Shown piece by piece: positions 26,041 through 33,997 of a stretch of DNA of 64,000 nt (position 1 is the first letter of the stretch; each line of letters starts with the position of its first letter). The notes below the pieces were generated by a model that was not told where the DNA came from, did no database searches, and saw only the letters and a program-made list of their open reading frames with translations. This DNA is from an uncultured Bacteroides sp. (GTDB lineage Bacteria; Bacteroidota; Bacteroidia; Bacteroidales; Bacteroidaceae): NCBI GenBank assembly GCA_900555635.1, contig USLU01000020.1, positions 11,437 to 75,436 of the forward strand, read 5' to 3'. A program made the translations under genes and the position numbers.

Positions 26041-27933
26041 ATGATACTCGTATTAGGCGGAACCACCGAAGGGCGTATAGCTGCCAAAACACTCGAAGAA
26101 GCTGGAAAACCTTTTTATTACTCTACCAAAGGAAATGAACAGGAAGTGCTGCTGCACAACGGCATACGTCTGCAAGGCGCAATGGATGTAATAGATACCG
26201 AACACTTTTGTGTCCAACATAATATTAAGTTGATAATAGATGCTGCTCACCCCTTTGCCGAACAGCTCCATAGCACATTAGATCAGGTAACCCGCGAATC
26301 CGGTATCCCCGTCATTCGCTATGAGCGCATCTTCCCCACACGGGATAAAGATATCCTCTGGTGCCGGAACTATGAAGATGCCATCCGCTGTATAAAAACA
26401 AAAGAAATAGAAAGTGTACTGGCACTTACCGGTGTACAAAGTATCGGTAAACTCAAAGCCCTTTGGCAAGAAGTCTTTTGCTATTTCCGAATCCTCGACC
26501 GTGATAGTTCCCGTGAACTGGCTGCTCAGGAAGGCTTCCCAAAAAATCGTCTTTGCTACTATCGCAGCGGAGAGGATGAACGTGTCCTGATGAAAGATCT
26601 GCGTCCCGAAGCCATACTTATCAAAGAAAGCGGCGTCTCCGGCGGATTTTGCGAGAAAGTGGAAGCCGCAAAAGCATTAGGTATAGCCATTATTGCCATC
26701 ACCTGCCCACCAACTCCCGAAAGCTTTATCCGTGTGAATGGAGAATACGGTTTGCGCCGCATGATCGAACGACTGCTGCCCGATTACTTCCCGCTGCACA
26801 GCGGACTAACCACCGGTACTTGTGCCGCCGCGGCAGCAGTAGCTGCTACTTGGGATATTTTTAACATCACGCATCAGGAGCGCCCCGATGAGTTCCCTAT
26901 CATACTGCCCAACAACGAAACCATTATGGTTCCCGTAGAACCGCAAACCTGCCTCCCCCACTCCGATATACTGGATAATGGTGACGGCATGTTTGAAATC
27001 AGTGCCACGGTTATCAAGAACAGTGGAGACGACCCGGACATTACCAATGGGATGAAGGTTATCGCCAACGTAGCCATACCCTTTCGCATGGACGACCCTT
27101 CTCCCGAAGAGTCACAGCAGGAAGATTACAACATCATCGTGTGCGGCGGTGAAGGAATAGGTATCGTCACCCTGCCCGGCTTGGGGCTTGATGTGGGCGA
27201 CTCCGCTATCAACCCTACACCACGCAAGATGATTGAAGAGAATGTAAAGCTGTGCCTCCGATCGTTGGAAATCCCCATACAACCCAATCCTATCGTGGTG
27301 ACTATCTCCATCCCCGGTGGAGAAGAAATAGCCAAACGGACTTTTAATCCACGTTTGGGCATAGAGGGAGGAATATCTATCATCGGTACGTCAGGTATTG
27401 TAAGGCCATTCTCTTCGGAAGCTTTTGTAAGCTCCATCCGTAAGTCAATGGAGGTAGCAAAGGCTACTAACAGTCCTCGTATCGTAATCAGTTCGGGTGC
27501 GAAAAGCGAAAAACATATCAGGGCATATTATCCGGAATTACCGGCACAAGCATTTGTACAGTATGGTAATTTCATTGGGGAGACATTGAAAATTGCCGAA
27601 GAACTTAAAGTAAGTCATATTACCCTTGCGGTAATGATAGGCAAAGCCGTGAAGCTGGCGGATGGAAATCTGGATACCCACAGTAAGAAAGCAGTAATGA
27701 ACAAAAGCCTGATCTGTGATTTAGCTTTCCAAGCCGGTTGTACAGATGAAACGCTCAAAGCCATCGAGCAAATGAACCTGGCACGTCAACTTTGGGATAT
27801 CATACCGAACAAAGAACTAAAAGAATTTTGCAATTTATTAATAAAACACTGCGGGCACTATTGCTCTCCATTATTACCCAATGGCGAACTTACCCTATTA
27901 CTAATTACAGAAAACGGAGAAATATACACATGA
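26041..27933 (+). CDS. cbiJ-cbiD: Fusion: CbiJ precorrin-6A reductase + CbiD C1-methyltransferase
   Basis: 630 residues. Residues ~1-245 are CbiJ/CobK: MILVLGGTTEGR at the start, LIIDAAHPFAEQLH, ILIKESGVSGGFCEKVEAA. Residues ~255-630 are CbiD: HSGLTTGTCAAAAAVAA, GEGIGIVTLPGLGL, GTSGIVRPFSSEAFV, with the C-terminal part well conserved. Fourth bifunctional gene in a row. Its TGA stop overlaps the ATG of the next gene (ATGA at 27930-27933). Confidence 0.94.
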   Translation: MILVLGGTTEGRIAAKTLEEAGKPFYYSTKGNEQEVLLHNGIRLQGAMDVIDTEHFCVQHNIKLIIDAAHPFAEQLHSTLDQVTRESGIPVIRYERIFPTRDKDILWCRNYEDAIRCIKTKEIESVLALTGVQSIGKLKALWQEVFCYFRILDRDSSRELAAQEGFPKNRLCYYRSGEDERVLMKDLRPEAILIKESGVSGGFCEKVEAAKALGIAIIAITCPPTPESFIRVNGEYGLRRMIERLLPDYFPLHSGLTTGTCAAAAAVAATWDIFNITHQERPDEFPIILPNNETIMVPVEPQTCLPHSDILDNGDGMFEISATVIKNSGDDPDITNGMKVIANVAIPFRMDDPSPEESQQEDYNIIVCGGEGIGIVTLPGLGLDVGDSAINPTPRKMIEENVKLCLRSLEIPIQPNPIVVTISIPGGEEIAKRTFNPRLGIEGGISIIGTSGIVRPFSSEAFVSSIRKSMEVAKATNSPRIVISSGAKSEKHIRAYYPELPAQAFVQYGNFIGETLKIAEELKVSHITLAVMIGKAVKLADGNLDTHSKKAVMNKSLICDLAFQAGCTDETLKAIEQMNLARQLWDIIPNKELKEFCNLLIKHCGHYCSPLLPNGELTLLLITENGEIYT

Positions 27934-28607
27934 AAAAGATTATCATGACTGTTTGTCTTGCCATAACTTCTTTGGCAACTTTGGCGCAATGCCCTGTATC
28001 TTTCCATGCAAAAGCAGGAATCGGTACTTCTCATTTTTATGGTAAACACTCAGGAAGTGAAACCAAGATAGCCTACAAAGCAGGAATCGGTGCAGAATAT
28101 GCGCTCAACAGAACATGGGTACTACAATCCGCTTTGGAGTTTGTTTCCATCGGAGGCGAAAGCGATATGGCGTATGTGGGAAATGCCAAAATGAACGAAC
28201 TATATCTTCAGATACCTATTATGATGGCTGCAAGACTCAATCTTGGGAAAAACTATCATGCTTCTTTAAGTGTAGGTCCATACATTGCAGTTGGTGTAGG
28301 AGGTAAAACAACCGGTGAGATGTACGATTATAGCAGTAGCCGTCCTAGTTATGATAACTATCGTTTCAAGTTAGACACCTTCGGTAGCCTTATTGATAAT
28401 AATATGGGCAATAACCGTTTGGATGCAGGTATCGCTATGGGCATCTCCATTGAATATCACAGATTTATCATTGGAGCTGAAGCTCAGGTAGGATTCATCA
28501 CGGTCAACAAACAATTGAACCAGATTGTGAACCCTGATGGATATAATGGAGAATATCTCCCAAAGAACTTTGCTTCATTCTTTACACTAGGGTATAGGTT
28601 CTGGTAA
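27930..28607 (+). CDS. Outer-membrane beta-barrel protein coupled to the corrin operon
   Basis: 225 residues from ATG 27930, where a signal peptide starts (MKKIIMTVCLAITSLATLAQ); a longer frame from 27792 only extends into cbiD. The mature part has alternating beta strands with Gly/aromatic pattern (FHAKAGIGTSHFYG, YHASLSVGPYIAVGVGGK, FIIGAEAQVGFI) ending in ASFFTLGYRFW, a C-terminal aromatic as in small OmpA/OmpX-like porin-family barrels (outer-membrane beta-barrel domain). The 4-bp overlap implies translational coupling to CbiJ-CbiD. Why a barrel should be made with ring enzymes is unclear. Confidence 0.8.
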   Translation: MKKIIMTVCLAITSLATLAQCPVSFHAKAGIGTSHFYGKHSGSETKIAYKAGIGAEYALNRTWVLQSALEFVSIGGESDMAYVGNAKMNELYLQIPIMMAARLNLGKNYHASLSVGPYIAVGVGGKTTGEMYDYSSSRPSYDNYRFKLDTFGSLIDNNMGNNRLDAGIAMGISIEYHRFIIGAEAQVGFITVNKQLNQIVNPDGYNGEYLPKNFASFFTLGYRFW

Positions 28608-28628
28608 TGCACTTGATATAGTATACAA

Positions 28629-28696
28629 TCCGTAATTAGGGTTATAACATCTGTAATTTATCTACAAAGGAATTGTTTCTTTCTACCGTCCTTTGC
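28629..28696 (+). promoter_or_regulatory. Upstream control region A with repeated TGTAATT sites
   Basis: CCGTAATT (site from 28630) and CTGTAATTTATCTACAAAGG (from 28651) lie 21 bp apart, followed by CTTTGC. The same layout precedes the hydrolase at 29120-29188, with long identity (ATCTACAAAG[G/A]AATT). A shared operator plus promoter is inferred. Confidence 0.5.
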
Positions 28697-28732
28697 ATCT
28701 GAAATAATAGATAAATAATTTGTTATAACCCT

Positions 28733-29113
28733 ATGACACTTGAAACTTTTTTAGAACACGTAAAGCAGTGGAAACCGCTCGATACGGTAGACATATGCGG
28801 CTTCATAGATAAAATGAGTGACGAAGCACGCCGCATTACCTTTGACTTGAACGGCTCATACCACACGCAAGAAGAATTGCGTGAACTTCTCTCACATCTA
28901 TTCGGGAAACCTGTTGCCCCCTCATTCAAAACATTCCCACCGGTAAGCTCCAACTCCACCATCTTGCAAGGCGTAACCATAGGCGATAATTCCATCGTTG
29001 CAGCAGGTTCCGTGGTGACAAAAGACATTCCTGCCAATGTTATTGTAGGCGGTGTTCCGGCAAAGTTTATCCGAAATATCGAGTTTCAACAAATACGAAC
29101 ATTCCCCTTATAG
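28733..29113 (+). pseudogene. Hexapeptide-repeat acetyltransferase with central deletion
   Basis: 126 residues. The N-terminal ~68 residues (DEARRITFDLNGSYHTQEEL, LFGKPVAPSFKTFPP) match the start of the maltose/galactoside O-acetyltransferase-like family. The C-terminal part (NSTILQGVTIGDNSIVAAGS, VGGVPAKFIR) matches its last left-handed beta-helix coils. The normal middle, about 70-80 residues with the FYTDFG...NHD/H catalytic coils, is missing at the FPP-VSSNSTIL junction, yet the frame is intact. It probably has no acetyltransferase activity. A reading-frame-preserving deletion is visible; loss of function is inferred. Confidence 0.75.
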
Positions 29114-29119
29114 ATAGAA

Positions 29120-29188
29120 TCTGTAATTGAGGTAATGATGTCTGTAATCCATCTACAAAGAAATTCTTTTCCTTCCTGTAATTTTGCA
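29120..29188 (+). promoter_or_regulatory. Upstream control region B with repeated TGTAATT sites and promoter
   Basis: TGTAATT sites at 29122 and 29143 (TGTAATC) are 21 bp apart, then CATCTACAAAGAAATTC, then the -7 match TAATTTTG at 29179-29186. It is a diverged copy of region A at 28629. The hydrolase start lies ~130-155 bp downstream, leaving a long leader. Confidence 0.5.
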
Positions 29189-29341
29189 ATGTAGTAACAA
29201 CTACAAAATGTAAGCTCTGGTCTTATAAGTGTTGAACCTCTAAAATATAAGATAAAATGAAATACAGGATAAAGAATAACAAGATAAAAATAACAGACTC
29301 AATACGATTTTATTATGAAACATTTAAAAACAAAGTATATT

Positions 29342-30394
29342 ATGAATATAAAAACGATTATTGCAACCGGATTATTAGTTATTGGTACAACAGCCATTGC
29401 ACAAACAAGCAAAACAACTGATACGAATATGGAAAAATTGGAATTGACACAGGAATGGGACAAAACATTCCCACAGAGTGATAAAGTGACGCATAGTAAA
29501 GTAACTTTCCGCAATCGCTACGGCATTACGCTTGCCGCAGATATGTATATGCCCAAAAATGCCGAAAGCAAACTTGCAGCCATTGCGGTGAGCGGACCGT
29601 TTGGTGCAGTGAAAGAGCAGTCGTCAGGACTTTATGCACAGACGCTTGCCGAGCACGGTTTCCTGACCATTGCTTTCGATCCCTCGTTTACTGGCGAAAG
29701 CGGAGGCCAACCTCGCAACATAGCTTCACCCGACATGAATACGGAAGATTTCAGTGCAGCCGTGGACTATCTTACAACACGTACCGATGTGGATGCCGAA
29801 CGTATCGGCATACTTGGCGTTTGCGGTTGGGGCGGCTTTGCTATCAATGCTGCTGCCAACGACACACGCATCAAGGCTACCGTAGCATCCACAATGTATG
29901 ACATCAGCCGATGCACCGCTAATGGTTATTATGATAAGCTGACAGCCAACGAGCGATATAGGATGCGTCAACAACTGAATATCCAGCGCAACCAGGATGC
30001 AAAGAGCGGTACTTATCAGCGCAATATAATGAACCCGAAACCTGCCGATGACGCACCGCAATTCATGAAAGACTATTATGATTATTATAAGACAAAACGT
30101 GGTTATCACCCTCGTTCCATCAACTCAGGTCTTGGCTGGAATGTGACATCGACTTTGGCATTTCTCAACGCCCCCATCCTTGCTTACAGTGATGAGATAC
30201 GCAGTCCCGTGCTGGTCGTTCACGGTGAAAAAGCACATTCGCGCTATATGGGTGAAGATGCTTTCAAGAAATTGAAAGGTGACAACAAGCAGCTACTCAT
30301 CATCCCCGGTGCAGTCCATACCGATCTATATGACAAGATGGATATCATTCCTTTTGACAAGATTGAACAATTCTATAAAGAATATCTAAAGTAG
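29342..30394 (+). CDS. Secreted alpha/beta hydrolase with Cys in the nucleophile elbow
   Basis: ~350 residues from ATG 29342 (an ATG at 29315 would add nine). The signal peptide ends near TTAIAQTSK. Alpha/beta-hydrolase fold: a VSGPFGAVKEQ oxyanion region, FDPSFTGESGG, the elbow GVCGWGG with Cys instead of Ser, and a late AVHTDLY with the catalytic-type His. The closest families are the YcjY/dienelactone-hydrolase-like and S15-type hydrolases of Bacteroides. Substrate unknown. Its upstream region resembles that of the acetyltransferase remnant. Confidence 0.8.
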   Translation: MNIKTIIATGLLVIGTTAIAQTSKTTDTNMEKLELTQEWDKTFPQSDKVTHSKVTFRNRYGITLAADMYMPKNAESKLAAIAVSGPFGAVKEQSSGLYAQTLAEHGFLTIAFDPSFTGESGGQPRNIASPDMNTEDFSAAVDYLTTRTDVDAERIGILGVCGWGGFAINAAANDTRIKATVASTMYDISRCTANGYYDKLTANERYRMRQQLNIQRNQDAKSGTYQRNIMNPKPADDAPQFMKDYYDYYKTKRGYHPRSINSGLGWNVTSTLAFLNAPILAYSDEIRSPVLVVHGEKAHSRYMGEDAFKKLKGDNKQLLIIPGAVHTDLYDKMDIIPFDKIEQFYKEYLK

Positions 30395-30482
30395 AAACTG
30401 GGACGCGAGATTAATAACGAACATCTCGAAAATGCTTATAAATTGGGGATGGAATTATAAAACAAATAATAAAATAATTAAA

Positions 30483-31349
30483 ATGGAATTTATCAAGAAT
30501 AAGGAATACGAAGGCGAACGTCCTTTGTTTGCAACACACGACTTGCAACTGGAAAATGTAACGATTCACACCGGTGAATCAGCTCTAAAAGAATGCAGTA
30601 ATATCATAGCTGTAAACTGCCGCTTCGAAGGTAAATATCCTTTTTGGCACAACAACGGCTTCATCGTAAAGAACTGTTTCTTTACAGAAGGAGCACGTGC
30701 TGCCCTTTGGTATTCACAGAACCTTCAAATGATAGATACAGTAGTGGAAGCTCCCAAAATGTTCCGTGAAATGGATGGTATCAAACTCGAAAATGTTCAG
30801 ATACCCAACGCCTTGGAAACCCTTTGGCATTGTCGCAATGTGATAATGAAAAATGTTCAGATAGACCATGCAGACTACCTTTTCATGCACGGAGAAAATA
30901 TCCGTATTGAGAATTATAGCCAAAACGGAAATTATTCTTTCCAGTATTGTAAAAACGTAGAAATCCACCATGCAGTCATCAACTCAAAAGATGCCTTCTG
31001 GAATACAGAAAATGTAACTGTATACGATTCTGAAATTAATGGTGAGTACCTGGGATGGCACTCTCGCAATCTTCGTCTGGTAAACTGTAAAATTTCAGGT
31101 ACACAACCCCTCTGTTACACTCACAACCTAGTGATGGAAAATTGCACAATGGCTGATGACTGCGACCTGGCTTTTGAATACGCCAGCGTTCAGGCAACAA
31201 TCAACAGCCCTATACACAGTGTGAAAAATCCTCGTAGCGGAAGCATCACTGCCGATAGCTATGGCAAAATCAATATTGATGGAAACATCAAAACACCTGC
31301 CGACTGCTTATTAGAATTGTGGGACAATGTTAGTTGCTTTAGCGCATGA
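30483..31349 (+). CDS. DUF3737 parallel beta-helix protein
   Basis: 288 residues from ATG 30483 (MEFIKNKEYEGERPLFATHD, the usual start of the family; the upstream ATG at 30432 adds unconserved residues). Short repeats of N-[VI]-x-[LMI]-x-N-C/V (LENVTIHTGESALKECSNI, AVNCRFEGKYPFWHNNG, VENCTMADDCDL style) suggest a right-handed beta helix. No signal peptide, so cytoplasmic. Family function unknown. Its stop overlaps the start of the PatB-like gene (ATGA, 31346-31349), implying coupled expression. Confidence 0.85.
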   Translation: MEFIKNKEYEGERPLFATHDLQLENVTIHTGESALKECSNIIAVNCRFEGKYPFWHNNGFIVKNCFFTEGARAALWYSQNLQMIDTVVEAPKMFREMDGIKLENVQIPNALETLWHCRNVIMKNVQIDHADYLFMHGENIRIENYSQNGNYSFQYCKNVEIHHAVINSKDAFWNTENVTVYDSEINGEYLGWHSRNLRLVNCKISGTQPLCYTHNLVMENCTMADDCDLAFEYASVQATINSPIHSVKNPRSGSITADSYGKINIDGNIKTPADCLLELWDNVSCFSA

Positions 31350-32515
31350 AGTACGATTTTAATGAAATAATCCCCCGCCGGCATACCAATTCCTATAAAT
31401 GGGATTCAGCGACGGATGAGGACGTTTTACCCTTGTGGGTAGCCGATATGGACTTCCGTACGGCTCCTCCGGTGGTTGAAGCTCTGCAAAAACGGGTAGA
31501 GCATGGCATTTTCGGTTATACCAAAGTTCCTTCTGCCTATTACGAAGCTATAACAAATTGGTTCGCACGACGGCATGTCTGGCAGATAGACAAAGACTGG
31601 ATTATCTACACTTCGGGTGTAGTTCCGGCTTTGTCCGCCATTATCAAGGCACTGACAAAACCGGGCGACCGCGTGCTGGTACAAACACCGGTTTATAATT
31701 GTTTCTTCTCTTCTATCCGCAACAATAATTGCGAAGTGGTGGATAATCCGCTTATCTATACAAATCGGACTTATCATATTGACTTTACCAATCTGGAACG
31801 GCTTACCGCTGATCCAAACGTAAAACTCATGCTGCTCTGCAACCCACACAATCCGGCAGGAAGAGTGTGGACAAGGGAGGAATTGACACGCATCGGCGAA
31901 ATCTGCCTCCGCAACAACGTAATTGTAGTAGCTGACGAGATACATTGTGAACTCGTTTATCCGGGACATACGTATACCCCTTTCGCTTCCATCTCCAAAA
32001 CTTTCCTTATGAACTCGGTCACTTGTACATCACCGAGCAAGGCATTCAATCTTGCCGGATTGCAGATAGCTAATATTATTTCTGTGGATGAAGAGATACG
32101 TATGAGAATAGACAAAGCGATCAATATCAATGAAGTGTGCGACGTTAATCCATTCGGAGTGGAAGCACTTATGGCTGCTTATAATAATGGAGAAGAATGG
32201 TTGGAAGAGTTGAAACACTACCTCGCAGAGAACTACTCTTATCTGAAAGAGTATTTCAATGAGCATCTTCCACAGTTTCCAATAACAACGCTCGAAGGCA
32301 CTTACTTGGTATGGGTGAACTGTTCCGTATTGCAACAACGCTCCAAAGATATAGTAAAAACATTACTGAAAGAAGAAAAGCTTTGGGTAAATGAAGGAAG
32401 CATGTACGGTGAAGCAGGCAATAGCTTTATCCGCATCAACATAGCTTGTTCCCGGGAGGTATTAACTGACGGATTGAACCGACTGAAGGTCGGACTTAAC
32501 CATATTATGGTTTAA
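31346..32515 (+). CDS. patB: PatB/MalY-type pyridoxal-phosphate C-S lyase/aminotransferase
   Basis: 389 residues, fold-type I class I/II aminotransferase. N-terminal YKWDSATDEDVLPLWVADMD is the PatB/MalY hallmark; CNPHNPAGRVW, VVADEIHCELVYPG and the PLP-lysine segment SPSKAFNLAGLQ follow, with a final FIRINIAC. Known members cleave cystathionine or other C-S bonds. Coupled to DUF3737, a common pair in gut Firmicutes and Bacteroides. A terminator follows at 32581. Confidence 0.9.
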   Translation: MKYDFNEIIPRRHTNSYKWDSATDEDVLPLWVADMDFRTAPPVVEALQKRVEHGIFGYTKVPSAYYEAITNWFARRHVWQIDKDWIIYTSGVVPALSAIIKALTKPGDRVLVQTPVYNCFFSSIRNNNCEVVDNPLIYTNRTYHIDFTNLERLTADPNVKLMLLCNPHNPAGRVWTREELTRIGEICLRNNVIVVADEIHCELVYPGHTYTPFASISKTFLMNSVTCTSPSKAFNLAGLQIANIISVDEEIRMRIDKAININEVCDVNPFGVEALMAAYNNGEEWLEELKHYLAENYSYLKEYFNEHLPQFPITTLEGTYLVWVNCSVLQQRSKDIVKTLLKEEKLWVNEGSMYGEAGNSFIRINIACSREVLTDGLNRLKVGLNHIMV

Positions 32516-32580
32516 TAACGTAAAAATTGTATTATACAAGTGTAGGAAAGGAGTATAGACTGCTGGGCTACAATAAACAA

Positions 32581-32609
32581 GGGAGATGTGCTATTTTGAC
32601 ACATCTCCC
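32581..32609 (+). terminator. Terminator after patB
   Basis: GGGAGATGTG and CACATCTCCC flank a 9-nt loop, followed by TCACTTTTCTATTTTTT. Confidence 0.85.
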
Positions 32610-32627
32610 TCACTTTTCTATTTTTTA

Positions 32628-32924
32628 TTAAATGGATCTTGTTGCCCAAAGACGATCTTTTTCTGTCACCGGCATAATATCTGCGATTGTATTATTAATC
32701 AAAGCCTGCTTCTTATCTTCCGTCATCAAACGATAAAAATCGCCCGGTTGATAAAAACAATTATCAGTTTCGTCATCATAGGGGCTGTAATGGTTTATTG
32801 CACCATCTACAGGCAATGCCGGATGATGGTATTCGGGTTGTTCTTCCCACTCGCCAAATCCATTAGAAGCATATCCTTTGGTTGTACCATAATTACCATC
32901 AACACGCATCAATCCGTCACGTAG
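32628..32924 (-). pseudogene. Catalase remnant (C-terminal part of the heme domain)
   Basis: The frame after a stop at 32925-32927 reads LRDGLMRVDGNYG, then GEWEEQPEYHHPAL, AINHYSPYDDETD, QPGDFYRLM and NNTIADIMPVTEKDR, ending at a stop at 32628-32630. These match the stretch following the heme-ligand region of monofunctional KatA-type catalases. The ~330 N-terminal residues (active-site His, Asn, proximal Tyr) and the normal C-terminus are missing. A TTG at 32912 could start a 94-residue peptide, but it could not be an active catalase. Confidence 0.85.
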
Positions 32925-32980
32925 TTAGTTTCTTTTGTTCTTCTATACTATTAGTTTTAAAATAATTACAAATGTGGTAT

Positions 32981-33997
32981 TTATTTATAGAAAGATAAAA
33001 CTAATTCTAATAAATTTTCAATAGAAGTAACTCTAATTGGATCTTTTCCAGGATAATAACACACAAAACTGCCATCTCCTTTTAAATCTCCTGTCTCAAT
33101 ATAGATTTCCGATTCAACATTTCGATTTGCCAAAATACCGTTTCGTTGCAGCGCTTTACGCACCATAGCATATTTTTGACCATGCCCAACCAGTCTTATC
33201 TGGAAAGTATATTCATTATCTACCCGGAATAAACCTGTCTCCAGATCGAACACAATTCCCTTACGCGCAAAGAAATTACTCAGGCTACCGTTCAAGGAAA
33301 GATCTTCAGGTGTACCGATTGTAACTCCATTCACCTTATCCATCAGCCATATTTTATCGGCTATTTGCAAGGCTAGTTCTAAATCGTGCGTAGAAAGAAA
33401 AATGGTTTTATCCGTCTGACGGCTTAAATGATGCAACAGCTGCATCATTTCCACTTTACTGGGGAAATCGAGAAAAGCAGTTGGTTCATCAAGATAGATA
33501 ACAGGGGTCTCTTGAGCAAGTGCCTTGGCTATCATCACTTTTTGTCGCTCACCATCGCTTAAAGTATGAACCATGCGATGCGTTAAATGCGGAATTCCCA
33601 CAAGTGTGATAGATCGTTCCACCACTTCTTTGTCTTCTTTGGAAAGCGTTCCCCAAAAACCTGTATATGGACTGCGCCCTAAGCCTATCAACTCAAGAAC
33701 AGACATATTGCGGATATCACATTTTTCCGTTAAAACGACACTGATAACCCGTGAGAGTTGTTTATCAGTATAATCGCCTATTTCTTTTCCCTGGATACTT
33801 ATTTTTCCATCCAGCTTGGGCTGGAAGGCTGACAATGTTCGAAGCAAAGTAGACTTCCCCACTCCATTAGCACCCAGCAAGCAAGTCAGTTCTCCACTAT
33901 TGATATCAGCACAAATACCACTTGCCACTACTTTTACATCTCCTTTTCCGGGATATCCGATAGAGAGATTATCTATGTGTATAGTTCCTCTATTCAT
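32981..33997 (-). CDS. btuD: FecCD/BtuCD-type ABC transporter ATPase with C-terminal extension
   Basis: 338 residues. Walker A GANGVGKST, signature LSDGERQK, Walker B VIYLDEPTAFLDFPSK, H-loop STHDLELA. The nucleotide-binding domain ends near 250; ~85 more residues (DLETGLFRVDNEYTFQIRLVG onward) form an extra domain not found in E. coli BtuD (~250). It overlaps the permease gene by 8 bp. Cobalamin is assigned from family and the surrounding cobalamin genes; a heme or ferric-siderophore substrate cannot be excluded. Confidence 0.85.
   Translation of the reverse strand: MNRGTIHIDNLSIGYPGKGDVKVVASGICADINSGELTCLLGANGVGKSTLLRTLSAFQPKLDGKISIQGKEIGDYTDKQLSRVISVVLTEKCDIRNMSVLELIGLGRSPYTGFWGTLSKEDKEVVERSITLVGIPHLTHRMVHTLSDGERQKVMIAKALAQETPVIYLDEPTAFLDFPSKVEMMQLLHHLSRQTDKTIFLSTHDLELALQIADKIWLMDKVNGVTIGTPEDLSLNGSLSNFFARKGIVFDLETGLFRVDNEYTFQIRLVGHGQKYAMVRKALQRNGILANRNVESEIYIETGDLKGDGSFVCYYPGKDPIRVTSIENLLELVLSFYK

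Noticed and set aside
32586..32924. Plus-strand 112-codon open frame rich in Cys and Ile
   Set aside because: It is the antisense of the catalase remnant, which has clear family motifs on the minus strand.
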